Below are positions 5,164 through 11,117 of a stretch of DNA of 11,117 bases, one piece after another. The DNA lies in contig JABFWM010000274.1 of NCBI GenBank assembly GCA_013362195.1, positions 1 to 11,117 on the forward strand. The letters run 5' to 3'. Each line of letters begins with the position of its first letter. The first letter of the stretch is position 1. The position numbers and the translations under genes are program-made. Below the pieces are notes generated by a model, which did not search any database, was not told the DNA's origin, and saw only the letters and a program-made list of their open reading frames with translations. The stretch is from Acidobacteriota bacterium. Its GTDB lineage: Bacteria > Acidobacteriota > Vicinamibacteria > Vicinamibacterales > 2-12-FULL-66-21.

Positions 5164-6720
5164 ATGGGGCCACTCGAACTCGTGCTGCAGCACACCGGGC
5201 GCGTGCTGACCCTCTCGCCGGGGCAGACGATCACGGCGGGGCGGACCTCGCAGTGCGAGCTGCACCTCGAAGATCCCGCCGTCTCCCGGCGCCACTGCTC
5301 GATCGCGTACACGAACGACGGGCTGCGCGTGTGCGATCTCGATTCGGTGAACGGCACGTTCATCAACGAACGATCCGTCCGCGAGGGCGTGGCGCGCGCC
5401 GGCGACGTCATCCGGCTCGGCGCGACCCCGATTGAAGTGCGCGATCCCTCGCAGCCGCCTGACCGATCGCGGGCGCGCACCGCGGTGCTGCACGACGAAG
5501 AGACGGTCAAGTCGCTCATCGAGCGGCGGATCGAACCGTCAAACCTCGAGTGGTTGACGACGACAGAGACCCCCGGCGCGGCGGAGTCGGCACTGCTGCA
5601 GCGCGCGCAGCGTCACCTGTCGACGCTGCACCGCGTCAGCGAGGTCCTCTCGAAGGCGCGCGATCTCGATGCGCTGGCCGACGCGACCCTGCGCGCGATC
5701 CTCGAAGTGCTCGAGGCCGATCGCGCCGCGGTGGTGCTGCGCCGCGAAGATCCGGCGAGCGGGCAGGCGGAAGTCGCGGCGGCGCGCACCCGTTCGGCAA
5801 GCCCGCAGCCCTTCACCGTCAGCCGCACGCTCGTCTCCGACGTCATTGCCAACGGCATGTCGGTGTTCGCCCACGACGCCAGCAGCGACGTGCGGTTCAG
5901 CACCGGCGAGAGCATCATCGGGCAGCGCGTGCGATCGGTGATGTGCGTGCCGCTCCGGACGAGCGATCAGATGCTCGGCGCGATTTACGTGGACAGCCTG
6001 AGCGGGGCGGGCCGGTTCACGGAAGCGGACCTCGAGCTGCTCGCCGCCATCGGCAACCAGGCGGGCGTCGCGCTGCATCGCGTACGCCTCATGGGCGCGC
6101 TCGAACATCTCCTGCTCGACATGGTCAGGGCCATCACCGCGACCATCGACGCGCGCGACGGGTACACCCACCGCCATTCCGAACGCGTCGCCGCGCTCGC
6201 CGGCCACCTCGCGCGTGAGCTCGGGATGCCCGACGACGAGCGGCAGCGCGCGGAACTGTCGGCGCTCCTGCACGACGTCGGCAAGATTGCCGTGCCCGAT
6301 GCCATCCTCAACAAGCCGGCCCGCCTCACCCCGGAGGAGTTCGCGGAGATGCGCAAGCACCCGCTCCACGGGGCGCGGATTCTCGGCAACATCGAGAGCG
6401 CGACCGTCAAGGCGGTGCTGCCCGGCGTGCAGTACCACCACGAGAAGTGGGACGGCACCGGCTATCCCGAAGGCCTCGCCGGCGAGCAGATTCCCCTGCT
6501 CGGCCGGCTGCTCGGCGTCGCCGACTTCTTCGACGCGCTGACCTCGTCTCGTGCCTATCGTCCGGCCATGACGCCCGAAGAAGCCATCGCGCTCGTCGCG
6601 AAAGGGGCCGGCACGCACTTCGATCCCGCGATTGCCGCTGCCGCGGTGCGGCTGTTCGAACGCGGCGAGCTCCTTCCCGACAGGACGCCGTCGATGATCG
6701 CGCGGTACGAGGAGTCATGA
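5164..6720 (+). CDS. FHA-GAF-HD-GYP signalling protein (probable c-di-GMP phosphodiesterase)
   Basis: 518 aa from ATG 5164. Domains in order: an FHA domain (~1-90) with the phosphothreonine-binding residues G26-R27, S41-R42-x-H44 and N63-G64; a linker; a GAF sensor domain (~150-309); and an HD-GYP domain (~315-505). The last has H338 in HRHSERV, H370-D371 in LLHDVGK, H425-H426, and the GYP motif at 433-435 in HHEKWDGTGYP. HD-GYP domains hydrolyse c-di-GMP, and all expected metal-ligand motifs are present, so activity is likely. FHA would tie it to Ser/Thr-kinase signalling and GAF to a small ligand; both inputs are inference. No membrane segment was seen, so it is cytoplasmic. ATG 5146 is in frame but lies inside the -10 element, hence 5164 is preferred; neither has a clear Shine-Dalgarno site. 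Confidence 0.92.
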   Translation: MGPLELVLQHTGRVLTLSPGQTITAGRTSQCELHLEDPAVSRRHCSIAYTNDGLRVCDLDSVNGTFINERSVREGVARAGDVIRLGATPIEVRDPSQPPDRSRARTAVLHDEETVKSLIERRIEPSNLEWLTTTETPGAAESALLQRAQRHLSTLHRVSEVLSKARDLDALADATLRAILEVLEADRAAVVLRREDPASGQAEVAAARTRSASPQPFTVSRTLVSDVIANGMSVFAHDASSDVRFSTGESIIGQRVRSVMCVPLRTSDQMLGAIYVDSLSGAGRFTEADLELLAAIGNQAGVALHRVRLMGALEHLLLDMVRAITATIDARDGYTHRHSERVAALAGHLARELGMPDDERQRAELSALLHDVGKIAVPDAILNKPARLTPEEFAEMRKHPLHGARILGNIESATVKAVLPGVQYHHEKWDGTGYPEGLAGEQIPLLGRLLGVADFFDALTSSRAYRPAMTPEEAIALVAKGAGTHFDPAIAAAAVRLFERGELLPDRTPSMIARYEES

Positions 6721-6729
6721 ACTGGCCGC

Positions 6730-6751
6730 CCCCTGTCCGGTGGTGCAGGGG
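6730..6751. terminator. Small hairpin between convergent genes, weak terminator candidate
   Basis: CCCCTG (6730-6735) can pair with CAGGGG (6746-6751) around a 10-nt loop. It lies in the 44-bp gap between the stops of the FHA-GAF-HD-GYP and metallopeptidase-like genes. There is no T-run on either side, so it is only a positional candidate. Confidence 0.25.
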
Positions 6752-6764
6752 AGCCGCCGTCGAT

Positions 6765-7805
6765 CTACAACGCGACGCGATGCCGCCCGCTGTGCAGGTA
6801 ATTCATCGTCTGCACGGTCAGCATGACGAGGAAGTCTGACTTCGCCCGTTCTTCCGGGCCCTTGAGGCGAAGATTCAGTTCGTTGGTGCGGCGGATCATC
6901 GCCTCGATCACCTGATCGATCGTGTACTGATACTCGCCGGTCCAGCTCGCGACCATGCGCCGGACGTCCTTCCGCACGCGCGCGATGAACCGCGCCGCCT
7001 TCATGTTCCCCGCGTCCTCCGGACGATCGGAGAAGAGCCGTCGCAGATCGCGGTCGTAGAAGTCGGGATGGAGCAGGCCGTAGTGGCGGCGCTTGCGCCC
7101 GTAGTGCACGCGCAGCGTCTTGCGGATCGACTGAATCGGATCGACCTTGCGGCTCGTCTGCACGAGCATCGCCCTGCCGGCGAGATCGGCCATCAGCGCG
7201 TCCATGTATTCGAGCTTCTTGAGCGCCGGCCAGTCCACGTAGCGGACGCGCCAGTCCGACTGCGGGTTCAGCCACACCGCGAAGGTCTCGGCGAAGTCTT
7301 CGTCGGGATGGCTCTGCGCATACCAGCTGTCGAGGTGCAGCACGAAGCTCTTGCTGTAGGGACGCGGCGTGTAGTACTCCGGGTAGGCCTTGTACGACGG
7401 CCCGAAAACCTGCTGCCGCCGCCGGCGCAGGCGCAGCTTGTAGGCGTTGTCGATCGCGTGCCCGGCTTCGTGCCGGAGGATCTGCATGCACCATTCGGGG
7501 GTGCCCCCTTCGACTTCGAGCATCTGCGACCGCTCGAGTTTCTCCAGGCGCGGGTGCGCGAGGTAGAAGGGAATCGCGACGCCGGGCACGCCGTCGGGCG
7601 TGAACCACTCGTCGGACAACCAGAAGTGCGGGCGGAACGCGGTGAGTCCCCGACCCTGGATCTCCTGGTCGAGCTCGGCGATGCGCTGTTCCAGGATGCT
7701 GCCTTCGATCGACAGCCCGAGCTGGCAGACATGGAGGTCGAGCAGCGTCTCGTCGGGCCATCCGGCCCATTCGTCAGCCGCTATGACGGGGAGTTTCGAG
7801 GCCAT
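6765..7805 (-). CDS. Putative zinc-binding metallopeptidase (HEXXH...E), function unknown
   Basis: 346 aa, no signal peptide or membrane segment seen, so probably cytoplasmic. The zinc-binding signature is HEAGH (H112, E113, H116) in ILRHEAGHAIDNAYKL. DEDFAETFAVWL follows about 55 residues later, in which E173 is a plausible third ligand, giving a gluzincin-like HEXXH...E arrangement. An arginine run (RLRRRRQQ, 125-132) and an aromatic stretch (YKAYPEYYTPRPY) lie between the two motifs. The C-terminal ~150 residues are helical and Lys/Arg-rich. The motif pair resembles the family annotated simply as putative zinc-binding metallopeptidase (PF15887-type), but I do not recognise a characterised homologue, and substrate is unknown. 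ATG 7805 is the chosen start; upstream GGGGG is a poor ribosome site. It diverges from the TonB-dependent receptor and converges on the FHA gene. Confidence 0.75.
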   Translation of the reverse strand: MASKLPVIAADEWAGWPDETLLDLHVCQLGLSIEGSILEQRIAELDQEIQGRGLTAFRPHFWLSDEWFTPDGVPGVAIPFYLAHPRLEKLERSQMLEVEGGTPEWCMQILRHEAGHAIDNAYKLRLRRRRQQVFGPSYKAYPEYYTPRPYSKSFVLHLDSWYAQSHPDEDFAETFAVWLNPQSDWRVRYVDWPALKKLEYMDALMADLAGRAMLVQTSRKVDPIQSIRKTLRVHYGRKRRHYGLLHPDFYDRDLRRLFSDRPEDAGNMKAARFIARVRKDVRRMVASWTGEYQYTIDQVIEAMIRRTNELNLRLKGPEERAKSDFLVMLTVQTMNYLHSGRHRVAL

Positions 7806-7836
7806 GAACCCCCAAGTCTAGCGCCCATGCCTCGAA

Positions 7837-7865
7837 TTGATACACAGCCACGTTTGTGATATATC
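7837..7865 (+). promoter_or_regulatory. Sigma-70-type promoter candidate for the TonB-dependent receptor
   Basis: TTGATA (5 of 6 match) at 7837-7842, a 17-bp spacer, and TATATC (4 of 6) at 7860-7865 in the 124-bp divergent gap 7806-7929. Transcription would start near 7872, leaving a leader of about 58 nt that carries the Shine-Dalgarno site. GATATATC (7858-7865) is a palindrome, so some minus-strand initiation is possible. On the minus strand TAGACT (complement of 7815-7820) is a weak -10 candidate for the metallopeptidase gene. Confidence 0.4.
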
Positions 7866-7915
7866 GGCTAGGCCCATCCCAGCAGCCCTGTCGTATCGAA
7901 CGGGCCATCGCCCCC

Positions 7916-7921
7916 GAGGAG
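7916..7921 (+). promoter_or_regulatory. Shine-Dalgarno site of the TonB-dependent receptor
   Basis: GAGGAG lies 8 nt before ATG 7930. It selects that start over the in-frame upstream ATG at 7837, which would add a non-signal-like extension ahead of the leader peptide. Confidence 0.75.
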
Positions 7922-7929
7922 TCGTGTTT

Positions 7930-10164
7930 ATGAAATTGGTGTGTCACATCGCATTCGCCGCGGCCCTGCTGGCGAGTGCTCCGGCCGGCGCGCAACAGTC
8001 GGCGCCCCCCGCCGGGCAGACGAGCGGCACGCAGGCGCCGTCGCAGGCGCCGGAGCAGAAACCCGACGAGCCGCAGAAGTACGAGGAAACCGTCGTCGTG
8101 ACCGCCTCGAAAACCGAAGAGAAGCTGGTGAACGCCCCCGCGACCATGACGGTCATCGGCGCGGACGCGATCCAGAGCGCGCCGAGCCAGAACTTCGCCG
8201 AGCTGCTGCGATCGGTGCCGGGGCTGAACCTGACCCAGGTGTCGGCGCGCGACATCAACGTCACCTCGCGCGGCGCGACCGGCACGCTCGCGACCGGACA
8301 GCTCGCGCTGCTCGACGGCCGGAGCCTGTACCAGGACTTCTTCGGCTTCGTGATGTGGGACTTCCTGCCGGTGAACCTGAACGAGATCAAACAGGTCGAA
8401 GTGATCCGCGGGCCGGCGTCCGCGGTGTGGGGCGCGAACGCGCTAAACGGCGTGGTCAACGTGATCACCAAGGCGCCGCGCGAGATGCCCGGCACCAGCG
8501 TCACGCTCGGCGTCGGCGGGTTCGATCGCTCCACCAAGAGCTGCGCGAACGCCCCGGGCTGCGCGCAGCAGAGCGCCGGTTCGCTCTTCTACGTCAGCGG
8601 CACGCACGCACAGGCCGTCAACGATCGCTGGTCGTTCAAGGTGTCGGCCGGCGGCTACACGCAGGATCCGATGGCGCGGCCGGCGCCGGGCACCGCGATT
8701 CCGTGCGCCAACCCCGACGTGTGCTTCGGGACGAAGGCCAGCTATCCGAACTTCGCGAATCAGGGCACCACGCAGCCGAAGTTCGACGGCCGCGTCGACT
8801 ACGACTATCCGGACGGCAAGCGCCTGTCGATTTCCGCCGGCGTCGCCGGCACCGAAGGCATCATGCACTCGGGGATCGGGCCGTTCGACATCAACCGCGG
8901 CTCGGTCATGAGCTACGGGAAGGCGAACTTCACGAAGCAGGGGTTCCGCGCGGCGTTCTTCACGAACGTCCTCGACGGCGACGCGAGCAACCTGCTGACG
9001 GTCAACCAGCTCGGACAGCCGATCGGCTTCGCCTTCGGCACCAAGACGTTCGACTTCGAGGCGTCGAACGTGCAGACCTTCCAGCAGAAGCACGTCGTCA
9101 CCTACGGCGGCAACCTGCGCTACAACACCTTCGATCTGTCGCTGGCGCCGCTCTCCGACAAGCGCACCGAAGGCGGTCTCTACGCGCAGGACGAGCTCTT
9201 CCTCGCGAACGCGGTGCGTCTGGTCGCCGGCGCGCGCCTCGATCGCTTCGACTATCTCGATGACGTCGTGTTCTCGCCGCGCGTGACGCTGATGGTCAAG
9301 CCGTACGCGGATCACACGGTGCGGCTCTCCTACAACCGCGCCTACCGGTCCCCCTCGGTGATCAACAACTTCCTCGACGTCACGATCGCCGAGCCGATCG
9401 CGCTCTGCGCGTTCTCGCCGCTGCTTGCCGGCCGCACGTATCTGCTGCCGGTACGCTCCGTCGGCAACGAGATCCTCGGTGCGCCGCTGAACGAGACTTC
9501 GGTCGACGCGTACGAACTGGGCTACACCGGGGTGGTCGCGAACGGCCGCGCGGTGCTGAGCGCCGCGTTCTACGTCAATCGCACCAATGACGACATTCTC
9601 TTCACGGAAGACACCGGCGCGCGCTGGACGGCGACGAACCCGCCGCCCGGCTGGCCGCTGCCGCCCGCGGTCATCAACTTCGTCCCGGGCCGAAGCCTTC
9701 CCGCGCTGTTCACCTACCGCAACCTCGGAAAGACGACGCAGAAGGGGATCGAGCTGGGCGTGAACTCGCGCGTGCAGTCGTACCTGAACGTGTTCGCGAA
9801 CTACTCGTTCCAGGCGACGCCCGGCGTCAACTTCCCCAACGTGGCGAACCCGCTGTCGGAGGTGAACCTGCCGGCGCGGAACCGCTTCAACGCCGGCTTC
9901 AACTACAACCGCAGCCGCTGGCTCGGCGACCTGACCGTCACCTACAGCGACCGCGCGTACTGGCAGGACGTGCTCGACGATCGCTATCACGGCACGACCG
10001 ATTCGTACACGCTGGTCAACGGCGGCGCCGGGTTCAAGTGGGCGGCGAACAAGCTGACCACGTCGGTGAAGGTGATCAACCTGTTCAATCAGGACGTGCA
10101 GCAGCACGTGTTCGGCGACATCCTGAAGCGGCAGGTGGTCGGCGAGCTCCGCGTGAACTTCTAG
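7930..10164 (+). CDS. TonB-dependent outer-membrane receptor
   Basis: 744 aa. A signal peptide (MKLVCHIAFAAALLASAPAGA, cut after A21) is followed by a Pro/Gln-rich linker and a TonB-box-like EETVVVTAS (52-60). The plug domain (~60-180) contains LLRSVPGLNLTQVSARDINVTSRG, LLDGRSLYQDFFG and VEVIRGPASAVWGANALNGVVNVIT. The remaining ~560 residues form a beta-barrel with alternating aromatic strands, LGYTGVVANGRAVLSAAFYVNRTNDDIL near the C-terminal third, and a final strand ending in Phe (LRVNF), the outer-membrane assembly signal. It imports a substrate using TonB-ExbBD energy. Nothing in the sequence or neighbours identifies siderophore, vitamin or glycan as substrate. Odd features are two CAN-x(3)-C segments (C205/C211 and C259/C265) early in the barrel. 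Length is typical. The HAD gene follows after 45 bp. Confidence 0.94.
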   Translation: MKLVCHIAFAAALLASAPAGAQQSAPPAGQTSGTQAPSQAPEQKPDEPQKYEETVVVTASKTEEKLVNAPATMTVIGADAIQSAPSQNFAELLRSVPGLNLTQVSARDINVTSRGATGTLATGQLALLDGRSLYQDFFGFVMWDFLPVNLNEIKQVEVIRGPASAVWGANALNGVVNVITKAPREMPGTSVTLGVGGFDRSTKSCANAPGCAQQSAGSLFYVSGTHAQAVNDRWSFKVSAGGYTQDPMARPAPGTAIPCANPDVCFGTKASYPNFANQGTTQPKFDGRVDYDYPDGKRLSISAGVAGTEGIMHSGIGPFDINRGSVMSYGKANFTKQGFRAAFFTNVLDGDASNLLTVNQLGQPIGFAFGTKTFDFEASNVQTFQQKHVVTYGGNLRYNTFDLSLAPLSDKRTEGGLYAQDELFLANAVRLVAGARLDRFDYLDDVVFSPRVTLMVKPYADHTVRLSYNRAYRSPSVINNFLDVTIAEPIALCAFSPLLAGRTYLLPVRSVGNEILGAPLNETSVDAYELGYTGVVANGRAVLSAAFYVNRTNDDILFTEDTGARWTATNPPPGWPLPPAVINFVPGRSLPALFTYRNLGKTTQKGIELGVNSRVQSYLNVFANYSFQATPGVNFPNVANPLSEVNLPARNRFNAGFNYNRSRWLGDLTVTYSDRAYWQDVLDDRYHGTTDSYTLVNGGAGFKWAANKLTTSVKVINLFNQDVQQHVFGDILKRQVVGELRVNF

Positions 10165-10165
10165 G

Positions 10166-10205
10166 CGCGAAGGAGTCGAAGGCCTCGAAGTTCACCTCCT
10201 TCGCG
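10166..10205 (+). repeat. Hairpin with 9-nt periodic CGAAG units between the receptor and HAD genes
   Basis: CGCGAAGGAG (10166-10175) pairs perfectly with CTCCTTCGCG (10196-10205), a 10-bp stem with a 20-nt loop. CGAAG recurs at 10168, 10177 and 10186, exactly 9 nt apart. The hairpin starts two bases after the receptor stop and ends four bases before the HAD ATG. It hides the only nearby Shine-Dalgarno-like sequence, AAGGAG (10171-10175 with 10170). There is no T-run. It shares its plan, but not its sequence, with the element at 3508-3605. Confidence 0.75.
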
Positions 10206-10209
10206 TGTC

Positions 10210-11040
10210 ATGATCCGTCTCATCGCGATCGATATCGACGGCACGCTGCTCGATCCGCACGGTCAGATTCCCGCGCCCAACCGCGACGCGATCGCCCGGG
10301 CCATGGACGCCGGCGTCGGCGTCGCGCTCGCGACCGGCCGCCGCTACGATTTCGCGCGGTCGATCTTCGAACAGCTCCCCGCCGGGGTGACGCTGATTCT
10401 CAGCAATGGCGCGGTCGTGAAGACGCGGGCGGGCGAGACGATCGTGCGTCACCTGCTGCCGCGCGACGTCGCGCGCGACGTGCTGCGGCGCACGCCGCAG
10501 CACCGCGGCACCACGGCGGTCCTCTTCGATCGCCCCCGCGCGGGACAGATCGTCTACGAAACCGTCGACTGGGATCATCCGCTGCATCGCGCCTTCTTCC
10601 GCGCCAACCGCGAGTTCATCGCCACGATGCCGCTCGAGGAGGCGCTGACCGAAGATCCGCTGCAGGTGATGTTCACCGGTCCGTGCGCGGCGATGCGGCA
10701 GCTCTACGACGAGCTGGCCGCGGAAGAAGGGCGCTACGCGGTCACCCTGACCGAATACGAGTACCGCGATTTCTCGCTCGTCGACATCATTCGCGCCGGC
10801 TGCTCGAAAGGGTCGGCGCTCAGAGAGCTGGCCGAATCGCGCGGGATCGGCGCCGAGGACGTGATGGCGATCGGCGACAATCTGAACGACCTGTCGATGC
10901 TGGAGTTCGCCGGCCGGCCGATCGTGATGGGGAACGCGGTGCCGGAACTTCTCGAGCGCGGCTGGCATGTGACGCGCGGCAATGATGACGCGGGGGTCGC
11001 CGCCGCGATTGAGACGTTCGTGCTTCGTGGAGCGTCTTAG
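10210..11040 (+). CDS. Cof-type HAD-IIB family phosphatase
   Basis: 276 aa. All four HAD motifs are visible: motif I DIDGTLLD (nucleophile D8, acid D10), motif II T42 in ALATGRR, motif III K200 in AGCSKGSALREL, and motif IV GDNLNDLSML (D223, D227). The ~110 residues between motifs II and III form the C2-type cap that defines subclass IIB (Cof/YbiV-like sugar-phosphate or flavin/nucleotide phosphatases). GNAVPELLE after motif IV is also typical. These enzymes are cytoplasmic, Mg2+-dependent and promiscuous, so the physiological substrate cannot be assigned. The start ATG 10210 places motif I at residue 8, as is usual. It lacks an accessible ribosome site because a 10-bp hairpin ends four bases upstream. 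It may be co-transcribed with the receptor, 45 bp away. Confidence 0.93.
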   Translation: MIRLIAIDIDGTLLDPHGQIPAPNRDAIARAMDAGVGVALATGRRYDFARSIFEQLPAGVTLILSNGAVVKTRAGETIVRHLLPRDVARDVLRRTPQHRGTTAVLFDRPRAGQIVYETVDWDHPLHRAFFRANREFIATMPLEEALTEDPLQVMFTGPCAAMRQLYDELAAEEGRYAVTLTEYEYRDFSLVDIIRAGCSKGSALRELAESRGIGAEDVMAIGDNLNDLSMLEFAGRPIVMGNAVPELLERGWHVTRGNDDAGVAAAIETFVLRGAS

Positions 11041-11046
11041 CAACGA

Positions 11047-11067
11047 GGCGGGTCTGAAGACCCGCCC
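11047..11067 (-). repeat. Palindromic REP-like repeat, copy 2 (inverted copy of 1737-1757)
   Basis: GGCGGGTCT (11047-11055), loop GA, AGACCCGCC (11058-11066). The 21-bp block is identical to the reverse complement of 1737-1757. It lies 6 nt after the HAD stop and has no T-run. The remaining bases to 11117 hold no supported gene: GTG 11088 opens only seven codons before TGA. Confidence 0.85.
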
Positions 11068-11117
11068 TGCACTGAAACGACAATACGGTGAACCTGCACC
11101 TGCGAGCGTGAGTCCGT

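Noticed and set aside
5539..6618. 359-codon minus-strand frame over the FHA-GAF-HD-GYP gene
   Set aside because: It is a shadow of a gene with intact FHA, GAF and HD-GYP motifs; no motif of its own.
8443..10107. 554-codon open frame on the minus strand within the receptor gene
   Set aside because: It lies wholly antisense to the TonB-dependent receptor, whose plug and barrel motifs are clear, and its own translation has no recognisable domain.
11088..11111. GTG start of a further gene at the window end
   Set aside because: The frame stops after seven codons and has no ribosome site.
1..11117. A complete novel defence, toxin-antitoxin, biosynthetic or mobile system
   Set aside because: No transposase, recombinase, nuclease, toxin or synthase motif was found; the genes are recognisable housekeeping, envelope or signalling families.

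Overview
The window is GC-rich (roughly two thirds G+C by eye), densely coding bacterial DNA from a Gram-negative-type cell. It encodes a TonB-dependent outer-membrane receptor ending in Phe, a periplasmic YceI protein and several secreted proteins. Gene content, PA14 and metallopeptidase genes, and palindromes that read as 'AEAT' and 'VASA..RK' peptides inside proteins suggest an Acidobacteriota member, perhaps the Vicinamibacteria. That placement is inference: there is no rRNA or other marker gene here.

Layout. Positions 1-3486 hold five plus-strand genes in tight series: the 3' end of a PA14-domain protein, a TerC-family membrane protein (overlapping it by ATGA), a YceI-family periplasmic protein, a DUF1223 thioredoxin-like protein and a ChaN-type (PF04187) protein. 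The last has its own promoter candidate, TTGACA-N17-AACAAT, which would start transcription on its ATG. A secreted M28 (carboxypeptidase Q-like) peptidase converges on this block from the minus strand (5133-3637). It diverges, across only 30 bp, from an FHA-GAF-HD-GYP signalling protein (5164-6720). A minus-strand HEXXH metallopeptidase-like protein follows (7805-6765), divergent from a TonB-dependent receptor (7930-10164). A Cof-type HAD phosphatase (10210-11040) ends the window.

How the genes may work together. Most products are envelope-located or exported: metal-ion transport (TerC), isoprenoid or lipocalin-like binding (YceI), a CxxC thioredoxin-like fold, a haem-binding/Tiki-superfamily protein, a peptidase and an outer-membrane receptor. 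The FHA-GAF-HD-GYP protein is the only clear signalling gene. I found no convincing new multi-gene defence, biosynthetic or mobile system.

The most interesting structure is non-coding or dual-coding. (i) An inverted pair of REP-like hairpins lies inside the N-terminal coding region of the M28 peptidase, with a compensated base-pair change between the copies. (ii) A second palindrome family is present twice, 9.3 kb apart in opposite orientation. (iii) Two different hairpins share a 9-nt periodic arm design, one between convergent genes and one sitting on the HAD start. (iv) A perfectly symmetric ATTATAAT lies between divergent genes. There is no gene-free stretch over 300 bases; the longest gaps are 3487-3636 and 7806-7929, both described below.
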